A DNA stretch of 64,000 bases from Siphlonurus alternatus (GCA_949825025.1 OX463781.1:20653630-20717629); one strand, 5' to 3'. Shown: positions 1 to 11,995, numbered from the stretch's first letter. The notes: generated from the letters alone by a model not told the origin. Numbers and translations are program-made.

Positions 1-781
1 GAATGTATAAATACTATAAATAGCCTAAATAGTAAATACACATTCTCAAAACACTGCTTTTTTTTCAGAACACCTTTTTTGGTGTGCTTAAATTACGTGA
101 ATTACCTCAAGTACCTTCGCAAAGATTAATTCATACACACTCGTTAAAATAAAAGCCAACGGAGCAACTCACCCAATAATACGTGTACATATAAGTGTTA
201 GCACTTCCATGATAATGATTTGATAAAATTGATAAATGCTCAACGCTTTTTTGTACAAAACTCAGTACGTTGCCAGAGAGCCAGAGGTTTAATGGTTTAA
301 CGAAATGATTATGTCTCAATTAAACGACTTTTTATAGGTCTGTTCGTAAATCCTGAACTGTGTTGGTTTTCTACACTCGATTTCTTTATGCAACTACACC
401 TAAGATTGATAACAGAAGTGTGTACTGGGCAGGGTTTACTATACCTTTTGCGAAAGTACTTGAGGAAAGCCGCGTTATTTTAGCTCGGCTGCGAAATTGT
501 TCGCTCGTTTGCTTCTCGAGACTGCTGCCTTGGAAACAAAAATCTCGAGTTCAGTTGAAACCTCTGAGCAACGCGAGCAATATTTCCTTATTTTGTTTTT
601 CTATAATAATTTACTAAATGAGTAAAAATTTAACAACTCTAGAAATGATAAAATAAAAAAAATATTTATGATATTAAAAATAAAATATCTAAACTTGGTC
701 TTTTTTTTAATGACTCTAAACCCGTAATATATAAATATAGCGATATAAATATTATTAATAAATAACTTTTTCATGCAAAGG
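1..781. other. AT-rich non-coding DNA
   Basis: I see no gene here. Short open frames on both strands (about 60-85 codons) show no recognisable domain and match chance expectation for AT-rich DNA. A slightly GC-richer patch at about 420-560 has no splice or promoter structure that I could support. Confidence 0.6.
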
Positions 782-1045
782 ATATTTATATTGAATTTTA
801 TTTCACTTTTCGGACTTTTACCATTGCCGATGTTCGATGTAATCCTTATATTCTGCATGTGTGTAGTATGTTGCGATGGTCACTTAGTGTTCGTGCACGT
901 CACTAACACTTGTGTAGTACGTTCAAGTGTTAGTGACGTGCACGAACACTAAGTAACCATCGCAACATACTACACACAGAAGGATTACATCGAACACCGG
1001 CAAAGGTAAAAGTCCGAAAAGTGATATAAAATTCAATTTAAATAT
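782..1045. repeat. 264-bp foldback (long inverted repeat)
   Basis: The arms 782-912 and 924-1045 are near-perfect reverse complements, separated by an 11-nt spacer (913-923). Paired words include CACTAACACTTG at 901-912 with CAAGTGTTAGTG at 924-935, and TTCACTTTTCGG in the left arm with its complement at 1012-1023. No open frame lies inside and I could not identify a target-site duplication. It is probably a MITE or foldback transposon of unknown superfamily. A hairpin RNA precursor is possible but less likely at this arm length. Confidence 0.85.
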
Positions 1046-1761
1046 TATACAGTATACGACAACAACAAAAATGCTGTAAATTACAAAATATTTTTATTTT
1101 GTTAAACGTTAAAATTTAAATATGTTTGAAAAATAACAATAAATAATAATATAGTGCTGAGATTTCAAATCTTTAAATTTTTGTGTGCCAGAGTAGAGTA
1201 TACATTTTAAAATTTACTGAACTTTTAAATCTAAAAAAGTCCTTTTTTTAGATTTTAAAAAATCTAAAAGTCTTTTACTAACTTTAAATATAAAAAAAAT
1301 TTAACATTGATTATCAACTAGCTTTTAATGTGATATAAAAATAAGTTGAAATATTATCGGTATGTTAATTCGTAATCATAAATTAAGGAAAGTTCTAGCC
1401 TGTCTTTAAAATTATATAAATTAATTTAGACTTGTCTGTACGTAGCTCTAGAAGAATCAACAAATCCCATCATGTGCAGGTGTGACTCACTGCGAGAAGT
1501 TGCTATTTAACATTAATTACAGGATGCATATGTCAGCGTGTGTTGTGAACATTTCTTTTATTGTTGTATCACCAGCTGTCAGAGAGGTCAGGTAAAATTT
1601 TGTATTGTTAACCTCCTGCTGCCTGCTTCATTTCACCAACACAACATATTGCTCACCATACAAAATAATTATGCTTAACAATACATTATTTTTTAGTAAA
1701 TAGATATTTAGATAATTATATTCAATATAAAATTTTAAAAATTGGGAAAACCTATTTATAT
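1046..1761. other. AT-rich non-coding DNA
   Basis: No gene is visible. The stretch has short A/T runs and a small imperfect hairpin near 1215-1270 built from AAATCTAAAA-type words. Confidence 0.6.
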
Positions 1762-2224
1762 TATTATTCATAGCCCTCTGGAAACTTTTCTTCATAGCGA
1801 GTGACTTTCACTTTATTTAATTGCAATTTCTTTACTTTGCATATCAAGTAAAGTTATAACTACATCGAAAATAATGTATGAAAGTTGATGCAAGTACTTT
1901 TTTGCATTTTCAATATTCCGTGACGTCATGATACATATCCAAGGCTTGGAAGATATAACTAAGTTCCCGCCCTGACTTTACCGTAATATTTCTCAGGTAG
2001 TATAATATTTATCAACTAAATAAAATAATCAGCACGCAGGAGACTACATTAAAGTAGTATCGCACTACAAGATACCTTCAATAATATCAGGTAAATATTT
2101 TTAAAAAAATATTTCCTCCCCATTACTTTGCGTGTTATTTTTTAAATTTCAGACGGCTAATATCTTGACAGTTGACGATCGCCCCTCCTGGTCTTGGCCT
2201 TCCACCAGAGGGCTATGTATTATT
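1762..2224. mobile_element. Probable hAT-like non-autonomous DNA transposon
   Basis: A 13-bp perfect terminal inverted repeat, CATAGCCCTCTGG, starts at 1769 and its complement ends at 2217. Both ends are flanked by TATTATT (1762-1768 and 2218-2224), a candidate 7-bp target duplication (hAT elements usually make 8). The 449-bp interior has no transposase. The AT-rich duplication could be coincidental, so the superfamily is an inference. Confidence 0.5.
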
Positions 2225-3328
2225 TGTTAAGCGTAATTATTTTTATTTCAATCGTTGGCTTTACAGCATCTAGATCACATCAGAATTGTTACATAGATTA
2301 TACATAACAGGTACTTAAATATAATTAATATTACTTAAAATTAATATACATATGCATACACAAATAATTATGAATAAATTTATATTAATAACATATATTC
2401 ATTATTAACAGATTGTTTAATCTTGATAATTATTTTTAAATATTTTGAAAATAATTCAAGTTTTATATTGACGTGATCCATGCTGTACAGCTTATGATTG
2501 AAACAAATTTAAATAAAAATTCTACAGAAAATTTTCTACAATTATTATATATGATAAGAATAATCTCATTAAAATGAAATCTATACTGTCCAGTGATTAT
2601 TCCATGAAATATATTAAAAGATATACGAAGAAGATTTATAGCACGGATTATCATCAACGTATTTATACTTCCGGGGTGCTAACTTTTGTACGGACGGTCA
2701 TTGTGAGCCATCTCACTGTTGGCTATTCCACAGAATGGGGGGAAAAAAAAAAAAAAAAAGGAGAAAAGCTTCACACCTGTCAAGAAATAAGCGATTTCTG
2801 TTGGTCTGTCGACGTGTAAGATGGACATGTGAGCTGTTCCCGCGAACTGGCTCTGTGATGATGGTGTAGTGAGAGATCCTATTGCTATTTACTAGTAGAA
2901 GGCCTGGGAGCTTAGCAAGACAAAACCATGATGGTGTGCGTGAGGAGATGAAACAAATTGCAGCAAATGCCGACGACGTGAAATCAATTTTCTTAACATT
3001 TTCACAACAATAGATATAATAATGTAAAAAAATATATATGATGTGTCGTTTTGATTTAATTCAAGATTTTTACTATATATTTTGAGATTTAAAAAATATA
3101 TGTATTTAGCTATTTTTAATATTACAACATTATATTATTAATCAAAATTAAAATTTATAAAATTATTGTGTTTGTCTAAATCTATAGATAACACGTATGT
3201 TTCATATTATGACTTTTAATTCACATTCAAATATTTGAATTCAGTATAGCCCGCGCGTACATGCAAAAAAAATTGCGATTTTCAATCTGAAAATTTTTCA
3301 TTGAAAATTAATCATTGTCATTTTACAG
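2225..3328. other. AT-rich non-coding DNA
   Basis: No gene is supported. A G6/A17 run lies at about 2737-2759. A modestly GC-richer stretch at 2670-2960 has no recognisable product. Confidence 0.55.
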
Positions 3329-3468
<140 letters not shown>

Positions 3469-3783
3469 ATTTTATTCCACTTTTTTTTTTGCGTTCACCT
3501 TTTGCGTTCGATCTACAGAATTATATCGTTTGTAAACTTATATTATGTAAGATGAGATATTGTATCATGATAAAAGCTAGAAGCATCATAGATTATAGCT
3601 AAACAATTAGAAAATAGCTCATTTATGCTTAAGAAAATTTGCCTGTTGAATTATTACCAGCAGGTATAATATATATATAGTAAGAATTAACCTTATAAAT
3701 AATTTTCTCGTCATTACACACATTAAGATCTTAATTTGAGCAGCAAGTTTGAGCTTAAATTTCTTGAGGCCTTAATATACCAG
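3469..3783. other. AT-rich non-coding DNA
   Basis: Nothing recognisable beyond A/T runs. Confidence 0.55.

Positions 3784-3846
<63 letters not shown>
3784..3846. repeat. (GA)n microsatellite
   Basis: A dinucleotide array of about 63 bp with a single AAA interruption near its start. It is followed by the local duplication CCGTACCGATGTA (3895-3919). Confidence 0.95.
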
Positions 3847-3847
<1 letters not shown>

Positions 3848-4312
3848 CAAGTAAGCGAGAAGATTAGTGGTTGGATTAACGACGTTATCACGCCGTACCG
3901 ATGTAGCCGTACCGATGTAATCACGATGCACTAACTTGATAAGAAGACGTAAGGAACACCAGCTGCAGGCGAATATAACGTGAAATTTTATGATGTAATT
4001 ATGGTTAATTTTTTTCTTACTTCAAATCATGTGATTTGAGTACAGTCCACAATTTTTAGTGTATTTAGATCAGAATGTTAATAAGATAAGGGAAAATTAC
4101 TACTTAAATCATTGTCAATTTTTTTAAATCTGATTCACACGATTGAAATTATCTAACAGGTTTTAAATACCCGGATATATTTATTTCACTTTTTTTAAAA
4201 TTATTATTGGGATAACTTACCATATGACGTCATTATAAATATTGGTGGAATTAAGTATAACATTGTGCAGTGTGGGAGACCATGCTGAGAGATCGCTCGA
4301 GTGTGGTGAGCA

Positions 4313-4489
<177 letters not shown>

Positions 4490-4541
4490 GTGATGATGGT
4501 CTACATTTAAACAAAGAATTAATATCTACTAGAAGACTTAC

Positions 4542-4880
4542 CGCCGTGTTAAAGTTTCGTCTCTCCTATTTTAAAAGAAAAACCTGTTTGCGCTTTTGAA
4601 GTGAGCTAACGATGACATGGACACTAGATGTCTCCTTTGTCTGAGGCTATACAGTTCGGCAGGGCTAGGGTTGACTTAACGTCACGTGACTCCTATTAGT
4701 ATTGTATTGGAAAGTCCGTGACGTCAATCAACCCTAGCACGGCCGGAGCACGATCGTAAAAATTGAAGAAAGGGAGGGGAAGTTAGAGAAGGGTGAGGTT
4801 AGAAGGAGGGCAACTCAGCAGAACAATAGCAGATTTTACCGAGGCAATATTGTTATCACGATCGTATTGTGTATTTATTG
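4542..4880 (-). other. Exon-like GC-richer island ending in a splice donor
   Basis: On the minus strand this block ends at 4542 in GGCG followed by GTAAGT, a consensus 5' splice site. The block is richer in GC than its surroundings and contains pyrimidine-rich and ACGATCGT words. A closely similar exon end in the opposite orientation lies at 6504. It may be an untranslated first exon. I see no start codon with a convincing open frame. Confidence 0.35.
4654..4749. repeat. Short inverted repeat with CRE palindromes
   Basis: The arms 4664-4685 and 4718-4738 (GCTAGGGTTGA...CGTCAC and complement) are about 90% complementary. The similarity extends outward to a degenerate TTCGGC/GCCGGA pair. The right arm contains TGACGTCA and the left arm contains CACGTGAC. 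It could be a tiny MITE or a protein-binding palindrome. Confidence 0.65.
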
Positions 4881-5384
4881 TTGTCGTTGTCAACAGGGAA
4901 TTCTTTTAAATATTTCGTCTAATTTGCTCTCATTTTAAACCATTTTAGAGGAAAAGAAGAGAAAAAGACGAGATTACATATTTTTTCCTCTACCCACTAC
5001 TTGAACATAAAAATGTTAGAAATATTGTTGTCAGGCACTTTAAAAAAACTAATGAAGTGCGGAAAATTATATTTCATAATTATTTTTATTGCTTTACTTT
5101 TCGATTGTACCAAAATAATGTAAGCACTCATAATAAAAAAAAAATAATCACAGTATCACATGACATTATATTGACTTAAATTAAAAGAAGCATGCGCTGT
5201 CGGGGTCCACCTAATAAACAGTTTTAATATTTATTTATTTATTTTTTAAAAATAATTTTTAGTTTTAATCAGTTTGAAATTATTGAAGATTTACATTAAA
5301 ATGAGAAATCATCCTTAAACCGGGCTTTTAGTTAACGTCAGGAAAATAAAATAAAACTATAATATTATACATACAAATACACAC

Positions 5385-5391
<7 letters not shown>

Positions 5392-5467
<76 letters not shown>

Positions 5468-5488
5468 ATGTATATATGTATGTATATA
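5392..5488. repeat. (TA)n / TATG microsatellite
   Basis: About 66 bp of pure TA is followed by a degenerate tail of TATG and TGTG units. Confidence 0.95.
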
Positions 5489-5961
5489 TTATTATGATAG
5501 TACAAGAATGTAGAATTGTATATGAATTTTTATTTTACGATAATACGTAACATTCGTAGGATCTTTACTGAAAATATAAATTAATATAATTAATATAGAA
5601 TGTTAGAAATGTTGACTCCATTTCATCCTCACATTCATCGAAGATGAAATAAAGTGTGCATTAGAGGTAAAAAGATTAGGTTTATTGTTACTGCATTGGT
5701 TGCAAATAGATTTGTAAATAAATTACAGTAGAAGAGAAAATATTATTAATTTTTTTACTATTTTATTTATCGATCGAGGAATCCCTAGTTGAAAAATTAC
5801 GCTTCAACTTGTCCTGTAATATTTACCTGCAATAATTTTCGTTAATTTCGATCGAAAAAAAACAACAACATAAAATCTTGATCCTTGAAATAAAATTTTA
5901 GTAACCAAGTTTAAAAAAAAAAAAGAAGAAGAAAAATGTTGATTAATTACAATTGTGAAAT

Positions 5962-6017
5962 TCTGATTTATTTATTTATTATATTTCTGAATAAATATAA
6001 TAAATAAATAAATCAGA
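5962..6017. repeat. Perfect 25-bp-stem hairpin
   Basis: The arms 5962-5986 and 5993-6017 are exact reverse complements (TCTGATTTATTTATTTATT... and complement) with a 6-nt loop CTGAAT. The stem is almost all A/T. It could be a cruciform or a hairpin RNA, but AT-only stems are a poor microRNA candidate. Confidence 0.85.
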
Positions 6018-6299
6018 TTTTTACAATGGCTACTTTTCAGCAAAAATAATGAAAAAAATTAAAATTATTTCTACTGATTGTTCGACTTTATTTAAAATAA
6101 CATTCTCTATTTTTAAATTGGCGAATCAATTTTATAAAGCATTGAAAAATTAAATTGTAAAATTAAAAAAATATCATGACTATATTAATATTGATTGAAT
6201 GTTACAAAATGAACATAATTTATAATAAATATTATATATTAATATTTCTAAAGTGCTGCTACTGAAGACGATAATGCACCTGCTTCTATTTAAAAGAAT

Positions 6300-6504
6300 G
6301 ACTTTAGTCATTGTTATCCTCTGGCCATTCATCCCTAGCATACCTTCCCCCCACTCCGGCCAGCTAGATCTGCCCGTCGCCTTCTTTTACTTCCCCTCTC
6401 TGCTCTGAACAAACTCGATCCGTCGATCGCGACTGTCGCGATACCTTGCGTCCATGTCTTAAAGCTTTCTGCTAAGATAAAGTGGACGAAAGCCGCCATA
6501 AGCG
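6300..6504 (+). other. Exon-like island ending in a splice donor
   Basis: Local GC content rises sharply (CTCTGGCC, CCGGCCAGC, GATCCGTCGATCGCGAC). The block ends at 6504 in AGCG followed by GTAAGT. The final 20 nt and the first 35 nt of the presumed intron match the reverse complement of 4506-4561. It is most simply read as an untranslated first exon transcribed to the right. No convincing coding frame is seen. Confidence 0.4.
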
Positions 6505-6842
6505 GTAAGTCTTCTAGTAGATATTAATTCTTTGATTTAAAAGTGCACTTCTTTACTTCATCATATATAATATATTATATTTTATATTATATCCATAAAA
6601 CATCAAGCGTTGCAACAACGCAAGGTAAAAGAGAAATTCTTCCGTAAAAGAAATACTGATGCCGTATTGAAAAATAAAATATATAAGACGTGGTGGTGAC
6701 AATTCAACCTTATACAATTTTTTTCTATCAAAGTTGCATTCTTAATTTTTTTTTTATCCACTTATACGCTTAAAAAAATATTTATGTATTAAATAATGGT
6801 TCAATATAAATCATGCAGGTGCTTTTAGATTTAGAATTGCAC

Positions 6843-8340
6843 TTTGTTTGTGAGCCGGTATTTTTATCGCAAGCTAGACATTTGGTCGAAGCAAGATTTT
6901 TAAACTACATATATGCATAATATTAATAATAATAGTTTAAAAATCTTGGGTCCAAGGACATTTTTGGTCGCAAGGACATTTCTTTGCAAGGCTATATGTC
7001 GTCCCAAATAGTTATATTTTTTATCTCTATGAATTTTATGTTCGCTATATTCATTAGCCGCCCAATGAATTAAAATTTTATCCATTTATATCGTTATCCT
7101 TTCTTTGATTCCATTTAAGCTGCTGCAAGTACATGTTAATGAAACTTCATGATAATATTATAATCATATTTACTGCATTTTTCATAAATGTCTTCTATTT
7201 ATTAATTCTAGGTATGCTACATGATATAGTATAATGATCATTTATATAAAACCAAGTGGATAAAAAATTTACCCAACCCTTATAAAAAAATTCCCATGCA
7301 TATATTTTTTTTACCTATTTCTCATAATGAAACTATTAACATTGAATTGATGTAATAAAAAAGTAGGTTTTGTACATTTATTTTGATTTGAGTGTGTCAA
7401 TCTCAATGCATTGTCCTTTTTTAATTTCTCTGTCTGATGTATATTTTGTAATAACTAATTAACTATTATATTATTTTGTATTTAATTATGAAATTTGGAA
7501 CTAAAAAATAACAAAATTAATGTTTATTTTCACACCCTTTTTTTCTGTAATATTACATTGATCATAATATTATATATTATAGCTACAAATTAATTAAATT
7601 ATTAAAGTTTCATTAACTTGCATTTGCATGCAGCAACTTAAGGTAGAGATAACGTCGAACAGCTGTTCGACGTAATCCCCTTTGATTAACATGTAAACCT
7701 TAGCAAATTGACAAAAATTCTGAAATTTTTTTGAGAGGTAGATATTAGTGCCTAAAAGCCATAGAAAAAGTTTCAAAAACATTTAACGAGCCGATTTTTT
7801 TAAATTAATTTTTTAGTTTGGCTCTCCATTGGAAAGCCCTATGCTGAAAATTAAAAAAATTAATTAAAAAAAATCGGCTCGTTAAATTGTTTTGAAATTT
7901 TTTTTATGGCTTTTAGGCACTAATATCTGCCTCTCAAAAAAATTTCAGAATTTTTGTCAATTTGCTAAGGTTTACATGTTAATCAAAGGTGATTGCGTCG
8001 ATCAGCTGTTCGGCGTTATCTCTACCTTAAATGGAATCAAAGAAAGGACAAAGGGACAAAGATATTACCTAATAGTATTACTTGTCTTATTATATATTAC
8101 TAATAAATTGATTTTTTTTTTTAACATCAGAGGAGAGCAGATGAACGGGAAACACAAAATTCATATCACAGGTCAGTAAAAAATAATAATTATAAATTAT
8201 AAATAAATAAAAAGAAGAAATGCGACGAAATGTCCTTGCGACATTGAGACCAAATGTCCATGTAACTAAATGTCCTTACGACCAAAAGTGTCTGCGACAA
8301 ATGTTCTTGTGATGAAAATACCTAGACCCAATTTGTTTGT
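6843..8340. mobile_element. Foldback transposon with terminal GTCGCAAGGACATTT-type repeats
   Basis: The left arm (about 6857-7147) and right arm (about 7604-7641 plus 8027-8322) are inverted copies. Each end carries several degenerate 20-22 bp units built on AAGGACATTTxGTCGC. Right-arm units lie at about 8229-8310. The outermost shared word is GGTATTTTTATCxCAAG (left) against GGTATTTTCATCACAAG (right, reversed). TTTGTTTGT occurs directly outside both ends (6843-6851 and 8332-8340), a candidate 9-bp target duplication, though it is low-complexity. No transposase is present. The right arm is split by a younger MITE. A MULE/Rehavkus-like origin is inferred from architecture only. Confidence 0.6.
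7638..8030. mobile_element. TTAA-flanked MITE (piggyBac-type), 385 bp
   Basis: The sequence between two TTAA copies (7638-7641 and 8027-8030) begins GGTAGAGATAACG and ends with its exact complement. The arms of about 180 bp are near-complementary around a centre at about 7835. The two open frames over the arms (a FLWLLGTNI... peptide on each strand) are translations of the same inverted repeat, not genes. An empty site with a single TTAA is preserved in inverted orientation at 7098-7147, which confirms the insertion boundaries. TTAA duplication is diagnostic of piggyBac-like transposition. Confidence 0.85.
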
Positions 8341-9484
8341 AACAACTGACACGAATTATAAAATAAATTAAAAAATATATATTATATACAATCATAAATT
8401 AATTCACTCGGTCGTTGGCTTTTTACAAAAAGAAAATATTTTTACTATGATAAAAGCATGCCGACAAAAGACCATTGAGTGTTACAACATTTTTATGTTA
8501 TCAATACCCATTCAAAATTAATTTAAAACAGCTATTTTTAATTAAAATGGAATAAAATTAATTATACGCAATATAGATGGTTTGATATCAACTCTATATT
8601 TATATATTATAGCTTTTATTAGTTTTAAAAACACATTTATGAAAAAGAAATTATTCAGTATGATCTACAATATTACGGCATAAAATTCTTTAAAATTTAA
8701 TTTATTGTTTCTTAATTAAACAACCTAATGATGGTTTAAGTTCGCATATTTTTGTGTTAATTAGGAATTTTTTTAAATATAATACATCATTATAATATAG
8801 ATTAAAAAACAAGCAAAAAAACATGTTGACCGCTGTCAGAAGTTGTGTAACCTGTAAGCGATATATGTGTGATGTGTGAGATGTGTGAATATAGGAAGCG
8901 GAGGAAGCACATTGTTGGGGTGCTAGTTTCATTCTAAGCAGCCCTTTCTTGTAAAGTTTATCAAGTATCTGCATGGGAAAAATAAAATAATACTTGGCAT
9001 AATCATACATAAATTCATATTTTTTTTTTTCAGTTTTCAGTATTTATATTGAAGCCCTATATTACAATAAAGTTTTGAGATTTAATTCAATACTTCCTGC
9101 TTCTCATTCAGAGCTAAATTTATAAGAAATTTTACTGTAATGTATGAGCGGAGTGTCGTAATTTTGAATGCAAGTCAGTCTTCAAGTGAAGCATGCACAC
9201 AAAATTACTAGTATACGATATATTAATCAAAAAGCTATCACTTCTCAATAATTTGTTAGCTTTTAATACGTGGGGGATTTCTGATCAAATATTTACTGAA
9301 AATATTATTTATTGACACCCCATCTTTAACTTAATATAACTAGACCTCTAAATAAATAAACTTACACATTTTGATTAAACTGTTTACAAGTCAATATGTA
9401 ATAATTAATTGAATTATTTTTAACACATCTTAAAATTATACTTTCAAATAAATCAAATCAGATTTGAAACAATGATGCCATGGA
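8341..9484. other. AT-rich non-coding DNA
   Basis: No gene. A GTGATGTGTGAGATGTGTGA-like short tandem lies near 8867-8888. Confidence 0.55.
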
Positions 9485-9681
9485 CCTTTCTATAACCTAA
9501 CGACATCAGATCTCGGGCTACCTGCGAGGCTGACCACGCGCGGGGACAGCGCACCTGTCGTCCCCTTGCCGGCCTCGCTCACGGGCAGGTGGCCGGCCCG
9601 ACTCCGCGGCGCGGGAAATCCCGCCCCCGCCCACCCGCGCGAGACGATAGACAAGACAGAGTTCCCGAGAATCTCTCGCAA
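9485..9681. other. Isolated GC-rich, CpG-rich island
   Basis: About 200 bp of GC-rich sequence (CGCGCGGGGAC, GGCCGGCCCG, CGCGGCGCGGGAAATCCCGCC) sits inside very AT-rich DNA. A 63-codon open frame covers it on the minus strand without recognisable similarity. It contains the palindrome GCGGGAAATCCCGC (9610-9623). It may be a promoter or untranslated exon, or a captured or transferred fragment. Confidence 0.45.
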
Positions 9682-10279
9682 AATTTCACCACTTCAATGT
9701 AATCTGATATATTTATTAATGACAAGATTATAACGTAAAGCAACTTCTGTTGGAAGTGCTCTTCTCATCATACTGTAGGAAATTTGCATAAAAAGAAGCA
9801 ATGCACATGATGAGTGATTTGTCATTCGTGGTAACGGATTAATTTTTATTTTGAAACGTAATTGCAAATTAAACGTAAACAGTTTCAATTCTCCATCATG
9901 TACAAAAAAATTAATAATATATATTTAAGAGGTTTTCTATTTCTTTCGTTTTCAAATATTCGTTTTTTTTTTTTTTTTTTTCAATGACGATATTTTACAT
10001 AACGACGTTAATTGAATTAATAAATAATTATTACACGTACACCAACAATGAATGAGCAAACTTCCAAAGCAACTTTGAACATATTGTCCCCCTCCCGAAT
10101 TCTCTACTTTCAGCTCAAAATAATTAAGAACACTTAATTAAAAAAACAATTTAAAAAATAATTGAACTTACCTTGGTTGCAACGAGGTATCCGAATAAAA
10201 CTTGTAGTATAATATAACACTCTTGATTTTAAATAAATTTTTGTCTTTAAATTACAACACAATACAAAGTTCTAAAATT
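9682..10279. other. AT-rich non-coding DNA
   Basis: No gene. A T19 run lies near 9963-9981. Confidence 0.55.
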
Positions 10280-10505
10280 TCACTTGATGTTACGAAAAGT
10301 TTTACGCCAAGTCAGGGGAGGAGGGTGGATGATATCAATAGTGGAGCACACCAAAAGCACGTGGTTTCCCAGAGCGCACGCGGGCGAAAACTTCAAAACG
10401 TGGAACAGCTGATGTCGGCGGGTAACCGGAGGAGGAGTAGCTTGGTCGTCGTACTTGTTCTCTTTACCATCTCGCAACTTTGTCTGATGCTAGAGGTTTT
10501 ATTTT
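10280..10505. other. GC-richer island
   Basis: Moderate GC with CACGTGG, GCGCACGCGGGCG and CAGCTG words. A frame of about 94 codons on the plus strand and a 65-codon frame on the minus strand both look like chance. It is perhaps part of a promoter or untranslated exon cluster with the next island. Confidence 0.35.
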
Positions 10506-11470
10506 AGTACGAGAGAAAAACTAAAAAAGAAGGGGTGGGGAGGAGGTGATATTTTTCCTTCGTTTTAAAATCTTCTTGCCTTTTCTTCCATTGCACACGC
10601 GCGGTGTATGTACATGCGTGCAACTCCTTCCTACTCACTCCTACTTCTTCCTTCTTTTCTCTCTTTTTCTCCTACACTCGTATAGCAGCACAGCACAAGC
10701 AGCAGTACAATTTCTTCAACGCCGTAGAGCTTGCGAGCGAAACAATCGATCAAGCTGCTATATGATGAGAAGGGTAGATGGAGAAAAGAGAGAGAGAGAA
10801 CACTTTTTTTTTCTTTTAATTTCTTATTGGTTGGTTGAAAAATCTTGCGCGCGTAAATTAGAAAGAAGCACTACAAAACTTTTTTTTTATATTATTTTTA
10901 AGTAAGAAGTAGAAGCAAAAATAAAATGTATATTCAAAACGATGTCTTCTGTGTTTTATATAGGGGTCCAGTATCTTCCGACGTTTATGATAGATGTTTC
11001 CTTACTAAAACTTAACTCTTTACTGGACTGGTCTGCTGTGTTGTTCTTGAGAGAGGAGTTGACTGACCGTATAGGGGTGGGGGAGAATATAAGATATAGA
11101 GAGAGAGAGAGAGACATTACCTCCCTCTCATACACACACACAATTCCCCCCTCTCTTCTCCTTACCTCCCTGTTTCCTGGCCGCTCTCTTTCCCCCCTTC
11201 TCTCTCTCTTATACTCTCCACCCCCGCCCCCTCCTCTGCCCGCCAACTTCCTTCACTGCTCACTCCACACGCTCATGGCCTGCCTTTACTTCTGAGAGAG
11301 ATGATGATGAAGAGAGAGAGAGGGGAATCACGAGGAGCGAAATGAGCCGGTGCTGCCTTAGCAGGCGGTTCTCGTGGCTACTCGATGAGTCCTGTACACC
11401 ACAGGCACCCACCCACTCTGATCGTACTACCTGCAACACCTACCCTCCAAGTGACTTGACCGTCGTCAGA
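10506..11470. promoter_or_regulatory. Pyrimidine/purine-rich, promoter-like region
   Basis: CACGCGCGGTGTATG, long CTTCC/CTCT tracts, GAGAGA tracts (10790-10799, 11098-11114) and a CCCCGCCCC-like word (11222-11230) cluster within 1 kb. Such GAGA-rich, CpG-bearing tracts are typical of arthropod developmental promoters, but no TATA/Inr pair or transcript can be proven from sequence. Open frames of 96-119 codons on either strand are low-complexity. Confidence 0.35.
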
Positions 11471-11995
11471 TGAATTTGTGATAACAAGAACTAATTCGAT
11501 CATCCAAAACTTTGATTTATAACATTTTAACTTTAAACTTTCTTAACCCCAGCATTAAGGAAAACTTCAAAAGTGTTATACATTCAATGTTTGATAATTA
11601 ATAATTTACATTAATTAATATTAATTATTTCTTTCCAAGAACAAAACATTTTCTTACTTCGCGTACATACCATGCAATTCTACATAATATATTTTATTTA
11701 TTTTGACGCGAAATGAATATTTCGTTTAAAAGACAGAAACGTTTAAAAAAAAAAAATAGAAATTTGTAATTTCATTATTTTTAGAATACTGACTGATGTA
11801 ATTGCAGAATTTCCCAAAAGAAGAAACTAATTTTCTTGTGGAAAGTAACTTGCATTAACGCCATGCAGCATTCAAAAGTGCATTCTGCTGATTCTGCATC
11901 TCAATTTCATGGAAAATTAAACAAATCTTATCACCAATAAAAATGTTGATCTTTGCACCATCATATCCTTCTGATATTATAGAAATCCTTATAAC
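11471..11995. other. AT-rich non-coding DNA
   Basis: Nothing recognisable. Confidence 0.55.

Larger units (their letters stand above)
4881..6299. other. AT-rich non-coding DNA between two exon-like islands
   Basis: No gene. It contains the TA microsatellite and the perfect hairpin listed separately, plus several poly-A runs. Confidence 0.55.

Noticed and set aside
7594..8179. Two similar short proteins (FLWLLGTNI...) on opposite strands
   Set aside because: They are the two arms of one inverted-repeat MITE, so the similarity is structural and not a gene pair.
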